Source: Corynebacterium confusum
Lineage (GTDB): Bacteria; Actinomycetota; Actinomycetes; Mycobacteriales; Mycobacteriaceae
Length of the DNA: 64,000 nt
Reading direction: 5' to 3'
Assembly (NCBI RefSeq): GCF_030408715.1
Contig: NZ_CP047202.1
Coordinates: 1,452,294-1,516,293 of the forward strand
The notes under the pieces are model-generated. The model was not told the origin of the DNA and ran no database searches. It saw only the letters and a program-made list of their open reading frames with translations. Positions 8,028 through 18,100 of the stretch are shown piece after piece. Positions within the stretch are counted from its first letter, which is position 1, and each line of letters starts with the position of its first letter. The position numbers and the translations under genes are program-made.

Positions 8028-9332
8028 CTACCGTACATCGTGGCCCGCCCGCGGGGTCAAAAGCACCAGGGTCTCGAAGTGATGCGTGCCGGGGAAAGCG
8101 TTAACAACGACCAATCGGTCAATGCCGTAGCCCGCCTCCACCCAGGCGGACAGGTCGCGGGACAGGGCGGCCGGATCGCAGCCGATGTGGACGACGCGTT
8201 TCGGGGTGGCCTCGGTAATGCGGGCCACGACCTCGGCCCCGGCGCCGACGCGCGGCGGGTCCAAGACAACGGCATCGGCGGGTGGCAGCTGGCCGATGGC
8301 CTTGTCTACGCGGGCGGATTTGACCCGCACCGCGTATTCCGCCAGGCCGGGCTGCTGATCCGGGCGGGCGGCCGGCGACAGGTCCACCGAGTAGGTTTCC
8401 GCGCCGCCGGTGGCCGCGCTCAACGTGGGCACGAAGAGCCCGACGCCGCCGTACAGGTCCCAGGCCGGCCCGTGGCCGGTGCCCAGCAGCTCCGCGACCA
8501 GGCCGGTGTATGCCTCCGGCGCGCCGCGATGGGCCTGCCAGAAGGCGGTCGCCGGGAACTCAAAGCGGTGCCCGTCGACCTCCTCGACTACGCCGGCGGT
8601 TCCCTCGACGACCTGCTCGATCTTTTCCACCCGCTTGCCGCGCGGGCCCTTGCGGGTCTCAATCACGTGGCGGGCCCCGGTGCTATCCAGCACCGCGATG
8701 ACTTCTGCGCCCGGCGTGAACGTGCGCGCGCCCGGCCCTACGATGCCGTCTACCAGCCCGGGCGCCAGCTGCGTGCAGGCGACGTCGGTGACTAGGTCGT
8801 TGGAGGCGCGCTTGCGGGTGCCGGCCCGCCCGCGGGAGTCGACGCCCAAGCGCACGCGGGTGCGCCAGCCGCGGTGCGGCGGCAGCTCGCGCAGCTCCAG
8901 CTCCGGCAGCTCTCCGTCGGCGCCTAGGTGGCCGACGCGGGCCAGCTGGTCGCGCAGCTCCAGCTCCGGCAGCTCTCCGTCGGCGCCTAGGTGGCCGACG
9001 CGGGCCAGCTGGTCGCGCAGGACGTCGGCCTTGATGCCAAGTTCCTGGGCCGGATCGACCTCCGCGAAGTCGCAGCAGCCCGCCCCCGCCGCGGCGGCCG
9101 GGCAGGCCGAGTTCACGCGGACCGGGCCGGCGGCTGCCACCTCGGTAACGGTGCCGCGCAACATGGACTTTTTGACCTTGTCGAGGCAGACGACGACTTC
9201 GTCGCCGGGGAAACCGCCCCGGGCGAAGACGATGCGCCCGTCGCCGGCGCGGCCAATCCCCTCCCCGCCGTGCGCCATGCGGTCGATGCGCAGGCGGATA
9301 TCGCCGCCTACCTGGTAGTTCGCGGTCTCCAT
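8028..9332 (-). CDS. TRAM-domain class I SAM-dependent RNA (uracil-5-)methyltransferase
   Basis: A 434-residue TrmA/RlmD-family enzyme. An N-terminal TRAM beta-barrel is followed by a linker with cysteines 77, 86 and 87 (not the canonical iron-sulphur spacing), then the methyltransferase domain: DLYGGVGLFVPTL binds SAM, DPPRVGAG is motif IV, GCDPAALSRD carries the nucleophilic cysteine, and NAFPGTHHFETL holds the general-base glutamate. It should methylate uracil C5 in rRNA or tRNA. Oddly, residues 107-127 (DQLARVGHLGADGELPELELR) are repeated exactly at 128-148. The start codon overlaps the stop of the DUF3159 gene (TAATG), so translation is coupled. Confidence 0.85.
   Translation of the reverse strand: METANYQVGGDIRLRIDRMAHGGEGIGRAGDGRIVFARGGFPGDEVVVCLDKVKKSMLRGTVTEVAAAGPVRVNSACPAAAAGAGCCDFAEVDPAQELGIKADVLRDQLARVGHLGADGELPELELRDQLARVGHLGADGELPELELRELPPHRGWRTRVRLGVDSRGRAGTRKRASNDLVTDVACTQLAPGLVDGIVGPGARTFTPGAEVIAVLDSTGARHVIETRKGPRGKRVEKIEQVVEGTAGVVEEVDGHRFEFPATAFWQAHRGAPEAYTGLVAELLGTGHGPAWDLYGGVGLFVPTLSAATGGAETYSVDLSPAARPDQQPGLAEYAVRVKSARVDKAIGQLPPADAVVLDPPRVGAGAEVVARITEATPKRVVHIGCDPAALSRDLSAWVEAGYGIDRLVVVNAFPGTHHFETLVLLTPRAGHDVR
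8887..9020. repeat. 63-bp in-frame tandem duplication inside the RNA methyltransferase gene
   Basis: Two exact 63-base units plus 8 bases of a third. The period is 21 codons, so the frame is kept and 21 residues are duplicated in the linker between the TRAM barrel and the catalytic domain. No base differs between copies. Confidence 0.97.
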
Positions 9333-9988
9333 TAGTCTCGTTGTCCGTTCTTCTCGCGGGGTGGCTGTGTTTCTTCGACCTCAATGACCCGATTGGCCCG
9401 GCGCACCAAGAAGATGGTCAGGAGGGTGACCAGGCCGGTCAGCGGCCACCCCATGAGGATGCGGGTAATTCCCAGCGCGGTGGTCTCGCCGGCGTTGTAG
9501 ATGCCGTTTTGGACCACGAAGCGGGCCAGGAAGACCACGGCCCAGCCGGCCGTGGCAAGCGCGTAGGCGCGCCGCGCGGTAGGGATCTGGCGCCAGGCCA
9601 TGTCCTCGCCGTTGATGCCCTTCCAGATAACGCCCACCGCCGGCCAGCGCACCAGGATGGACACGACCGCGGCGATGCACAGCACCAGCGAGGCCCAGAT
9701 CCCGTACAGGAAGTAGCCCTTCGCATCGCCGGTGGCGTAGGCGATGCCCGCGCAAATCGCCACTCCCAGCAGGCCGGAAATGGCCGGCTGGAGCGACTCC
9801 TTGCGCGCCACGCGCCAGAGGGCGACCGCCACGGCCACGCCGATGGCGGCCAGCAGTGCGGGAACCAGACCCCACATGCTGTTGACGGGGATGAGCACGA
9901 CCACCGGCAGCGTCGCCGCCACCAGCCCGGTCACTCCGCCCATCTGCTCGAGCAGGGTCTGGTCCTCGAGGGGTTTGTTTTCAGCCAC
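9332..9988 (-). CDS. DUF3159 integral membrane protein
   Basis: A 218-residue polytopic membrane protein with about six hydrophobic segments and short loops. The segment FVVQNGIYNAGETTALGITRILMGWPL is typical of DUF3159, a family confined to actinobacteria. Function is unknown. It is co-directional with DUF3710 upstream and translationally coupled to the RNA methyltransferase downstream through a TAATG overlap. This DUF3710-DUF3159 arrangement next to dut is conserved in mycobacteria (Rv2696-Rv2694 by memory). Confidence 0.85.
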   Translation of the reverse strand: MAENKPLEDQTLLEQMGGVTGLVAATLPVVVLIPVNSMWGLVPALLAAIGVAVAVALWRVARKESLQPAISGLLGVAICAGIAYATGDAKGYFLYGIWASLVLCIAAVVSILVRWPAVGVIWKGINGEDMAWRQIPTARRAYALATAGWAVVFLARFVVQNGIYNAGETTALGITRILMGWPLTGLVTLLTIFLVRRANRVIEVEETQPPREKNGQRD

Positions 9989-10010
9989 GTGAGTCTTTCT
10001 GGGGTTCTAG

Positions 10011-11015
10011 CTAGCGGTCGGAGTTGTCGTCACCGGCGTCCTGCGAGCCAGCGCCGTCAGCGGCGCTGCCGTTGTCCGCGCCGGCGGAGTTGCCGGTGCC
10101 GTTGCTGTTGCCGCTACTCAGCAGGCGCCACATCTGCTCGCGCAGCTGCTTCTCGCGCTCTTCGTCGGCGGCGGTGCGCTGGCCGTCCGAGCCGGTGTTG
10201 CCCGCATTGGCGGCGTTGCCCGCGTTGCCGGCGTTGGTGTTGCCGGCCTGGCGCTGCTGCATGGCCTTCTGCAGCTGCTCCACCAGCGCCGGCGGCATGA
10301 CCACGCGCAAGGCGTTGCCGGCGAGGATCGGCTCGTCGCCGCGGTAGACGAAGGTGCGGGCGACCAGCTCGCGGCCGATCCGCGCCAGCTCCTCCGACTT
10401 GCCCTTCGGCGCGGCCAGGGTCACCCGCAGCATCCAGCGCGGACCCTCCACACCGATGATGCGGATCTCGCCGTTGTCGTTCGACCCTACAATCTCGGTG
10501 CCCCAGGGCCCCTCCTCCAAGCGGGTGGGCAGGCCGTCGTTCTCGATGCCCTGGATGAGTTCCTTGGCCGAGGACTCCCACTGCCCGCTCGAGCGCGGCG
10601 CGGCGAAAGCCACCGGGGTAATGCGCCCCGCCGTGGTGACGATGTGGAGCATCTTCGGACCCTTTTCGCCCATCTCCACCTGGACCTGGGAGCCCTTCGG
10701 CAGCGCGATCTTCATCGAGCCCAAGTCGAGCGTGCCAGCGGAGAAATCGCTAAAGTCGAAGTCCTCGTAGTTCAGGCTGTCGCCGTCGAAGGGGCCGGTG
10801 TCCCCGCCGACGGCGTCGTGCTCGACGACGTTGACGCTAATGCCCGCAGCGCCCGGGAAACCGTTGGCTACCGCGGCATCGCCGGGCGTATCCGGCACGT
10901 CATCCAGACGGTCGACGGGTGCGTTATCCGGCGCCTGTTCCGCCGCCGGTTCTGCCGCGGACGGCTCAGGGGCGCGGTTGTCCTTGCTCTTCTTGCCGAA
11001 AGGCCACAAAGCCAT
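10011..11015 (-). CDS. DUF3710 domain protein
   Basis: A 334-residue soluble protein. It opens with MALWPFGKKSKDN and an acidic, Ala/Pro-rich disordered stretch to about residue 80. The DUF3710 core (about 90-250) includes LDLGSMKIALPKGSQVQVE and GVEGPRWMLRVTLAAP. The last 80 residues are low complexity: repeated NAGN units around 255-275, an acidic helix (EEREKQLREQMWRLL), then an Asn/Gly/Ser-rich tail. Function is unknown. It follows dut in the same direction; AAAGGA lies 9 bases before the ATG. Confidence 0.83.
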   Translation of the reverse strand: MALWPFGKKSKDNRAPEPSAAEPAAEQAPDNAPVDRLDDVPDTPGDAAVANGFPGAAGISVNVVEHDAVGGDTGPFDGDSLNYEDFDFSDFSAGTLDLGSMKIALPKGSQVQVEMGEKGPKMLHIVTTAGRITPVAFAAPRSSGQWESSAKELIQGIENDGLPTRLEEGPWGTEIVGSNDNGEIRIIGVEGPRWMLRVTLAAPKGKSEELARIGRELVARTFVYRGDEPILAGNALRVVMPPALVEQLQKAMQQRQAGNTNAGNAGNAANAGNTGSDGQRTAADEEREKQLREQMWRLLSSGNSNGTGNSAGADNGSAADGAGSQDAGDDNSDR

Positions 11016-11077
11016 GGTTAAAAAGTCCTTTACTCATCGACGTCTATCCGTTCCACTGTAGCCCCTCGCCGCGGGGC

Positions 11078-11533
11078 CTACACGCCGGTCGAACCGTAAC
11101 CGCCGTCTCCGCGGACAGTTTCGTCCAGCTCGGAGACCTCCACGAACTCGGCCAGCTCGACCTTCTGGATTACCAGCTGGGCGATCCGCATGCCGCGCGT
11201 AATCTCAATCGGCGTGGCTGGGTCGAGGTTGACCAGGCAGACCTTGATCTCGCCGCGGTAGTCGGCATCGATGGTGCCCGGGGTGTTGACAATGGAAAGC
11301 CCCTGCTTGGCGGCCAGGCCCGAGCGCGGGTGCACCAGGCCGACGGTGCCCACCGGCAGCGCCAGGGCGATGCCAGTGCCCACCAGCGCGCGCTCCCCCG
11401 GGGCGAGGGTCACGTCCTCGGTGGCATAGAGATCGGCGCCGGCGTCGCCGCGGTGGGCGCGGTGCGGCATCGGCAGCTCGGGGTCGAGGCGTTTGATCTG
11501 GACGGAGAGGTTTGTATCCGGAGTGCTAGTCAC
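11078..11533 (-). CDS. dut: Deoxyuridine 5'-triphosphate nucleotidohydrolase (dUTPase)
   Basis: A 151-residue trimeric dUTPase that hydrolyses dUTP to dUMP. All five family motifs are present: [28 protein letters not shown] with the catalytic Asp, RIAQLVIQ, and the C-terminal GDGGYGSTG lid. The GTG start is preceded by a TAGGCT hexamer with a seven-base gap, so the transcript is probably leaderless. It is divergent from the DUF3093 gene; the two promoters share about 70 bases. Confidence 0.96.
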   Translation of the reverse strand: MTSTPDTNLSVQIKRLDPELPMPHRAHRGDAGADLYATEDVTLAPGERALVGTGIALALPVGTVGLVHPRSGLAAKQGLSIVNTPGTIDADYRGEIKVCLVNLDPATPIEITRGMRIAQLVIQKVELAEFVEVSELDETVRGDGGYGSTGV

Positions 11534-11604
11534 GTCCGTTAGCCTACCTTCCCCGCCCGGCAGCTTTGCCTTGTGCCCCGGGCGGTGCGATAGACTGGCA
11601 TACC

Positions 11605-12147
11605 GTGAAACCTGCGGACAATAGTGGCAACGACCTGAACCCCAGCGCGAATTCCGAGGTCATCTACCAGGAACGCCAGTGGGTTCCTTGGTATTTCTGG
11701 GTGCTGGCGGCCATCGTCATCGCCGTGACCACCGCAACGGTCGGGCTAAACCGGTCGGGCATTTGGCCGCTGACCGCCGCCATCGTGCTCATCGCGGTGG
11801 CCGTGTGGGTGCTGGTCTCCTGGTCCTCGACCGTCGTCACCGTGGAAAAGGACCCCGACGGCACCCGCTGGCTCAGCGTGAAAGACGCCCAGCTGCCCAG
11901 CGATGTCGTGGCCCGTTCGCTGGCCGTTCCCAAGTCCGCCCGCCGCAACGCGCTGGGCCCGCAGCTGGATCCCGCGGCGTTCCTCTCGACCCACGAGTGG
12001 GTGGATGAGCTCGCCATGTTCGTCCTCGATGACCCGGATGACCCGACCCCCTACTGGCTCATCGCCAGCAAGGACCCGGCCGCGCTCATCGAGGCTTTCG
12101 TCCCCGAGCAAGCAGAGCAGGCCCTACGCAGTTATCGCAGCGCCTAA
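11605..12147 (+). CDS. DUF3093 membrane-anchored protein
   Basis: A 180-residue protein with two closely spaced N-terminal transmembrane helices (about 30-70) around a short NRSGIWPL turn, followed by a soluble domain with the DUF3093 signature ([17 protein letters not shown], then [14 protein letters not shown]). Function is unknown. The GTG start has a TAGACT hexamer with an eight-base gap, indicating a leaderless mRNA. Its 3' end faces DUF4193. Confidence 0.83.
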   Translation: MKPADNSGNDLNPSANSEVIYQERQWVPWYFWVLAAIVIAVTTATVGLNRSGIWPLTAAIVLIAVAVWVLVSWSSTVVTVEKDPDGTRWLSVKDAQLPSDVVARSLAVPKSARRNALGPQLDPAAFLSTHEWVDELAMFVLDDPDDPTPYWLIASKDPAALIEAFVPEQAEQALRSYRSA

Positions 12148-12156
12148 GAGCGCCTC

Positions 12157-12174
12157 ACTGCGCCTAGGCGCAGT
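12157..12174. terminator. Palindrome between convergent DUF3093 and DUF4193 genes
   Basis: ACTGCGCCTAGGCGCAGT is a perfect 18-base palindrome that overlaps the DUF4193 stop codon. It could form a hairpin for convergent termination, but there is no T-run on either side, so termination is only a guess. Confidence 0.35.
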
Positions 12175-12454
12175 CCATGCAGACCTTGTCGCCGTCTTCC
12201 TCGTAGGACAGGCGCTTGTTGTCCTGGACCAGGAAGCAGACCGAGCAGGTGAACTCGTTTTCCTGGCGCGGCACGACCGTCACGTTGAGTTCTTCACCGC
12301 TCAGATCGACTGTCGGCGGCTCGAAGGGCTCGACGATTTCGCCGTCGTCGTCCATGGCGCTGTTTTCGCTCTCGGCGGCCTTCAGCCCCTCCAGGGAATC
12401 GGTCTCCAATTCGTCTTCCACGCGCCGCCGCGGTGCGTCGTAATCGGTTGCCAT
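12164..12454 (-). CDS. DUF4193 small zinc-ribbon-like protein
   Basis: A 96-residue acidic protein of the DUF4193 family. MATDYDAPRR at the start and the C-terminal CSVC...CMDC pair, which looks like a zinc ribbon, are the family marks. Function is unknown; it is conserved beside dut and ppgK in actinobacteria. The ATG used has GGAG eight bases upstream; an earlier in-frame start ten codons further up lacks such a site. Confidence 0.85.
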   Translation of the reverse strand: MATDYDAPRRRVEDELETDSLEGLKAAESENSAMDDDGEIVEPFEPPTVDLSGEELNVTVVPRQENEFTCSVCFLVQDNKRLSYEEDGDKVCMDCA

Positions 12455-12632
12455 AACTGCACGCTCCAATCGGTTTTCATGCAAACTTGTGCAGGGAAAT
12501 CAACTATGTCGATCGCGCATACTAAAGCACAATCGCACCGCTGTCACACTCGCAGGTAGAACCCACGAACGTGGGTACCCCCTTAACGCCTTTAACCCTG
12601 CGCCCGCGGCGCCATGCGCTACACTTTCCGGC

Positions 12633-13415
12633 ATGCACACGAGTGAGGATTCGACCGCCGGAAATGCCCCGCTAGCCTACGGGATCGACATTGGCGGTTC
12701 CGGAATCAAGGGAGCCATCGTGGACCTGGAATCCGGGCAGCTGCACTCCGCCCGGCAGAAGATCGCCACTCCCCAGCCTTCTACCCCCGCGGCCGTGGCC
12801 GAGACCGTGGCCGAAGTCGTGGACCACCACGGCTGGGAGGGGCCCGTCGGTATTACGGTGCCGGCCATCGTGCGCGACGGCATCGTCCAGTCCGCGGCCA
12901 ACATCGACCCCAGCTGGATCGGCGTCGACGCCCAAGCCCTCTTCCGCGACCAGCTCGGCGGGCGCGAGGTCGTCGTGCTTAACGATGCCGACGCCGCCGG
13001 CCTCGCCGAAGTCGCCCACGGCGATCCCGTCGCCCGCCAGGGCGCGGCCATCTTCCTGACCATCGGCACCGGCATCGGCTCGGCCTTCCTCCTCGACGGG
13101 CGGCTCTTCCCCAACACCGAGCTAGGCCACCTGGAGGTCAAGGGCAAGGAGGCCGAGCACGTGGCATCGTCAGCCGTCAAAGAGCGCGAGGACTTAAGCT
13201 TTAAAAAGTGGGCCAAACGCCTCAACCGCGTGCTGTATACCTATGAAAAGCTGTTTAACCCGCAGGTATTTATCGTCGGCGGCGGGATCTCGCGGAAATT
13301 CGAAAAATGGGGCCCGCACCTGTCCATCGATACCCAGATCGTGCCAGCGCAACTGCGCAACGAAGCCGGCATTATCGGCGCGGCGATGGCCGTTAACGCA
13401 CACGTACAACCCTAA
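12633..13415 (+). CDS. ppgK: Polyphosphate glucokinase
   Basis: A 260-residue ROK-family kinase that phosphorylates glucose from polyphosphate (and ATP in mycobacteria). The phosphate-binding motif is [22 protein letters not shown] and [12 protein letters not shown] are the conserved sugar- and phosphate-site segments of PpgK. It gives a PTS-independent route to glucose-6-phosphate, which fits the sugar genes further along. A TACACT hexamer ends seven bases before the ATG, so the mRNA is probably leaderless. In mycobacteria suhB lies between DUF4193 and ppgK; it is absent here. Confidence 0.92.
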   Translation: MHTSEDSTAGNAPLAYGIDIGGSGIKGAIVDLESGQLHSARQKIATPQPSTPAAVAETVAEVVDHHGWEGPVGITVPAIVRDGIVQSAANIDPSWIGVDAQALFRDQLGGREVVVLNDADAAGLAEVAHGDPVARQGAAIFLTIGTGIGSAFLLDGRLFPNTELGHLEVKGKEAEHVASSAVKEREDLSFKKWAKRLNRVLYTYEKLFNPQVFIVGGGISRKFEKWGPHLSIDTQIVPAQLRNEAGIIGAAMAVNAHVQP

Positions 13416-13479
13416 GATAAAGCTAAGGTGCGGCGGCGGGAGCACGACCCCGCTGTCACAAGAGTTGACCAGAATGCTC

Positions 13480-13485
13480 TATACT
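13480..13485 (+). promoter_or_regulatory. Candidate sigA -10 element
   Basis: TATACT is a good SigA-type -10, 83 bases before the sigA start. The obvious TTGACC just upstream is only nine bases away, too close to be its -35; a TGTCAC 20 bases away is the other weak option. A long 5' leader would follow. Confidence 0.35.
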
Positions 13486-13568
13486 GGGCGGTCGATCGTA
13501 ACTAGATAAACCGACCGCCACTGCGCGGTATAGGTTTTGACTGTAACAATTAAGGCGAAAGGGCGTAC

Positions 13569-14993
13569 GTGGCAGCCACTGATTCTTCCGACAAGGTACT
13601 CGGCGAGGACGCAGAGGCAAATACCCCTGCGGGAAAGCCTGCCGCCAAGGCGGCAAAGAAGACGGCCAAAAAGACCGCCAAGAAGACCGCTAAGAAGTCG
13701 GCGAAGAAAACGGCTAAGAAGTCAGCTAAAAAGACCGCCAAGAAGTCGACCCGTAAGGCTGCGCCGAAGAAGGCGGCCACCAAGAAGGCCAAGGACGACG
13801 AGCAGAACCTCGCCGCCACCGCGGCCGAGGAGCAAAAGCCGGAGACCGACGCCGAGGACGAGTTCGGCGCCAGTGTCACCGACGACGACTTCGAGCCGGA
13901 CCACGCCGACTTGGAAGAGCACCTCGACGACGAGGAAGACGACCTGGCCGGCGACGTCGACGAGGAGGACGAGGATGAAGACGACGGCTCCTCGGTCTGG
14001 GACGAGGAAGAATCCGCCGCGCTGCGCCAGGCCCGCAAGGACGCCCAGCTGACCGCGTCCGCGGACTCCGTGCGCGCCTACCTCAAGCAGATCGGTAAGG
14101 TCGCCCTGCTGAACGCGGAGCAGGAGGTCTCGCTGGCCAAGCGCGTCGAGGCCGGCCTCTACGCCCAGCACCGCATGGATGAGATGCAAAAGGCGCTTGC
14201 CGACGGCGACAAGGACGCCAAGCTCTCCCCGTCGCTCAAGCGCGACCTGCGCACCATCTCCCGCGACGGCCGCAAGGCCAAGAACCACCTGTTGGAGGCC
14301 AACCTCCGCTTGGTGGTCTCCCTGGCCAAGCGCTACACCGGCCGCGGCATGGCCTTCCTCGACCTCATCCAGGAAGGCAACCTGGGGCTTATCCGCGCCG
14401 TGGAGAAGTTCGACTACACCAAGGGGTACAAGTTCTCCACCTACGCCACCTGGTGGATCCGCCAGGCCATTACCCGCGCCATGGCCGATCAGGCCCGCAC
14501 GATCCGTATCCCAGTACACATGGTCGAGGTCATCAACAAGCTGGGCCGCATCCAACGCGAGCTGCTGCAGGACCTGGGCCGCGAGCCCACCCCGCAGGAG
14601 CTGGCCAAGGAGATGGACATCACCGAGGAAAAGGTGCTGGAAATCCAACAGTACGCGCGCGAGCCCATCTCGCTGGACCAGACCATCGGCGACGAGGGCG
14701 ACAGCCAGCTGGGCGACTTCATCGAGGACTCCGAGGCCGTCATCGCCGTCGATGCCGTCTCCTTCACCCTCCTGCAGGACCAGCTCCAGGACGTGCTGAC
14801 CACCCTGTCCGAGCGCGAGGCCGGCGTGGTGCGCCTGCGCTTCGGCCTGACCGACGGCATGCCGCGGACTTTAGACGAAATCGGCCAGGTCTACGGCGTT
14901 ACCCGCGAGCGTATCCGCCAGATCGAGTCCAAGACCATGTCGAAGCTGCGCCACCCCTCGCGCTCTCAGGTCCTGCGGGATTACCTCGACTAA
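13569..14993 (+). CDS. sigA: Principal RNA polymerase sigma factor SigA
   Basis: A 474-residue group 1 sigma-70. Residues 25-75 are a Lys/Ala/Thr array of AKKTAKK units, followed by a very acidic stretch to about 150. Conserved regions then run in order: 1.2 ([11 protein letters not shown]), 2 ([45 protein letters not shown]), 3, and 4.2 ([20 protein letters not shown]), ending RDYLD. The GTG start has AAAGGG seven bases upstream. It recognises housekeeping promoters; most -10 boxes noted here fit it. Neighbourhood with ppgK is conserved in actinobacteria. Confidence 0.97.
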   Translation: MAATDSSDKVLGEDAEANTPAGKPAAKAAKKTAKKTAKKTAKKSAKKTAKKSAKKTAKKSTRKAAPKKAATKKAKDDEQNLAATAAEEQKPETDAEDEFGASVTDDDFEPDHADLEEHLDDEEDDLAGDVDEEDEDEDDGSSVWDEEESAALRQARKDAQLTASADSVRAYLKQIGKVALLNAEQEVSLAKRVEAGLYAQHRMDEMQKALADGDKDAKLSPSLKRDLRTISRDGRKAKNHLLEANLRLVVSLAKRYTGRGMAFLDLIQEGNLGLIRAVEKFDYTKGYKFSTYATWWIRQAITRAMADQARTIRIPVHMVEVINKLGRIQRELLQDLGREPTPQELAKEMDITEEKVLEIQQYAREPISLDQTIGDEGDSQLGDFIEDSEAVIAVDAVSFTLLQDQLQDVLTTLSEREAGVVRLRFGLTDGMPRTLDEIGQVYGVTRERIRQIESKTMSKLRHPSRSQVLRDYLD

Positions 14994-15011
14994 ATTGCCC
15001 TCCCCGCCACC

Positions 15012-15048
15012 GAGCCCGAGCCTTGACCGATGTTTAAGGTTCGGGCTC
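15012..15048 (+). terminator. Hairpin downstream of sigA
   Basis: A 13-bp stem (GAGCCCGAGCCTT with AAGGTTCGGGCTC, one G-T wobble) closes an 11-base loop 19 bases after the sigA stop. It lacks a T-tract, so it may be an inefficient terminator or an mRNA 3'-end stabiliser. Confidence 0.55.
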
Positions 15049-15105
15049 AGTCGTGTCACTGCTACTGCCCACATTCTTGTTTCACCACTTCAGGAGTTTT
15101 AACCC

Positions 15106-18100
15106 GTGGCCTTCCCTGCAGATTTCCCCTCTTGCCTCCAGCATTTTTCCACCACCGCTGAGCGCCTGCGCGCCGCCGACGATGCCCTAGCCGGCCAGGA
15201 CCCGGCCGAGCTGAGCGCCGCCCAGCTCGATTGGCTCAGCACCGAGTTTGGCCGCGCCTTGGCAGCCGCGGAGGCCCCGGCCGAGGTCGTGAGCGCCCAC
15301 GCCAACGTCGTGGCGGCGGTTTTGACCAACGCCCGCACCCAGCTGGCCGATGCCGACTCCTTCTGGGACGTCGCCGCCGCCCAGCTGCAGATCGACGGGG
15401 AGGCGCTGGAGGCGGTGCGCGAGGCGGCATCGGCGGCCGGGGCGGATACGGAGCCGCTGGAGCTGCCGGTGGTACCTTATGCGGAGTTTCGCCCGTGGCT
15501 GGAGCTCGACCCGGAAGCCGGGCGCCTGAGCCTGGTCCTGCCCGACCCGTCGAGCGCCTGGTCCGTCGACGCGGGCTTCGACACCTTCCGGATTAGCCCG
15601 CAGCCCCAGCCGCCCGAGCTGCGCGATGCCCCCTCCCGCGTCGCGCTCGTCCAGCCGACCGCGCGCATTACCGCCACGCACGCCGCCAGCGGCACCAAGC
15701 ACCGCCTGGGCGTGGTGGCCGAGGACTTCCCCGTCCTGTTTTTCGGCCCGGACTGCCGCCCGCTGCCGGACCAGCACCGCATCACTGCCCCGTCGGTTTT
15801 CGTCCTCGCGCCGACGCGCACGAAGTTTTCGGCCGAGGGGGCGGCCGTGGAGGTCGCCGACGAGCTGCGCTTTACCACCTGGCCGGAGTGGTCCCTGTTC
15901 GAGCTGCGAGACCTGGCCGCCGCGGACGTCGAGACGCTGACGGTTGCGCTGGATCACCCGGCTAGCTTCACCACCCGCCAGGTGCGCGTGTCCGCCCCGG
16001 AGGATCCGCATTCGCGCCTGCCGGAGTGGCACAGCGCCGACAACGCCATTCCGGACCTGCGCGGCACGGATGCCGGGCGTATCTACGGCTCCTCGCCGCG
16101 GCTGGTGCTGCCGGTCGATCCGGCCCCGGAGTGGTCCGTGGAGCTGTACTACGTCGACCCGTTGGGCGAGCGCGAACTCGTCGAGCAGCTGGTGGAGCTG
16201 GCCGAGTTCCAGGGCCAGGAGCTGGCGCTGTTCGCCGACGCCTACGAGGACGCCTGGGTCGGCCGCTACGAAGTCGACGTGATGCGCGACGAGACCCTGG
16301 TGGGTCGCCGCACCTTCAATATGGCCGAGGGCTTCGACCTGCACGTGACCTATAACGGCGCGCAGTTTAGGCACCCCGACCAGGCCGCCGACGCCAACGC
16401 CTACACCAAGGCCTACTACTCCCAGCGCAAGGGGGCGGAAAAGTACATCGACGTGCCCTTCGACAAGACGCAGTCCGTGCCTCGCGGTGCCGAGACCGCC
16501 ATGTTCCAGATCTCCAACGCCGTGGACTACTGCCTCGACGTCGTGGTGGTGCCCAAGGCGCTGAAGTACTCACTGGACCTGCGCGGCGAGCAGCCGGACT
16601 GGGACACCCACCCCGGCACCATCCCGCAGGGCTCGCTGGCCCGCAACGGCGAGCTGAAGGTGCGCTTCCCCGTGGCCATCGGCGGGTCGGCGGCCCTGTT
16701 GCTGACCCACGAGGTCTCCCGCAAGGTCAGGGTCATCCAGCTCAAGCGCCGTCGCCACGGCCGCGTGTTTACGGTGGGCAATTCCGCCATCCAGCACGCC
16801 TTCCCCGAAGCCCACGCCAACTTGGTGGCGACGCTGGCGTGGCACCCGGCATCGGCGGCGCAGACGTGGGCCGAGCTGTCCGATTCCTTCGGCTCGGAGC
16901 TCGAGTTCGAGAAGGCGTGGGAGGCGCACGCGACCCCGGACGTACAGCTGGCTACCCTGCTGCGACTCAATGAGTCGGAGTTTGAGCTGTCGGGGCGGAT
17001 TGTGGGCGATAGCCTCCGGCTGTCCGGCAACGCGATGGGCCGGCAGCTGACCGGTTTCCTGTGGCCGGTCACGCGCCCGGACATCGCGCCGTGGCGGGTG
17101 GAATTTTCCGCCCAGCTGTCCACGCGCGTGCCGGAGGAGCTGCAGGAGGCGGGTCCGCTGGCCGTCGACGTGGTCGAGGCACAGCCGGGTTACCAGGCCA
17201 AGGCGCCGAACCGGCCGTCGATGCGCGCTTTCATCGTCGCCCAGGACGGCTACTTCGACGACGGCCACGGCGACGAGCTGGCCTACAAGCTGTCTGGCGC
17301 TAACCCGCGGGCAACCGTTGCCAAGCACGAGCAGCCCGCCTTGTGGCGCCACCTGTTCGCGCTGCGCAACTTGGGCCCGTCCGCTACCCGGCCGATGGCC
17401 GGCGTGTTGCGCAAGACCATCGATGCCGACCCGCGCCACATGCTCGAGGCGCTGGGGCGGTCCAACGTGCGCTCCGGCGACCAGCCAGCCCTGGCGATTG
17501 CGCACGGGCTGGCCAACTACGACTTCCACAGCAACGGCGAGCGCGTGGCGGAGTTCCGCGCCCTGCCGTGGATTCGCGTCGTGGAGCAGCTCAACGATCT
17601 CGTCGATGGGCACGCCGATTGGGACGATGCCACCGATTTCATCCGCACCGCCGGCGGCGAGGTGCTGCTGGAGCTGCTGCGCGGCGGCGAGGACACCGGC
17701 ACCGCGGACACGCAGCAGGTGATGAAGGAGGTGCTGACGGCCGCCAAGGCGAACAACACGCAGCAGGCGCTCGAGGCGCTCTACGATGTCGCCCCCGCCC
17801 GCCGCGTCGCCGATGCCTCTGCCCTGCGCCACGGCTGGGCCGAGATCCTGCGCCGGCGCAAGAAGTTCATCGACGTCACGGGCTTCGCGGAGTTCCGGGA
17901 GGAGATGATGAAGCAGGAGGCCAACGTGGTCGGCGACGAGATCCGCGCGCACCTGCACCTGCTGCGCCGCTTCGCGCACACCGCCGGCAAGCGCCAAAAG
18001 AACCAGTGGGCCTGGGTGCCGTACCTGTCGGCCATGGCCGCGCACATCACGCGCGCCGGCGCCGCCGAGCTCAAGGGGCGGGTCTCCTATTACGTGCCGC

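Noticed and set aside
11534..11552. DtxR-box-like GTTAGCCTACC between dut and DUF3093
   Set aside because: Only about half of the 19 positions match, and the TAGGCT on the minus strand is better explained as the -10 of leaderless dut.
13465..13485. TTGACC plus TATACT as a complete sigA promoter
   Set aside because: The gap between the hexamers is only nine bases, far below the usual 16-19.
13722..14648. A 308-codon minus-strand open frame inside sigA
   Set aside because: Shadow of the Lys/acidic coding repeats and conserved sigma regions of sigA; no start signal or family features.
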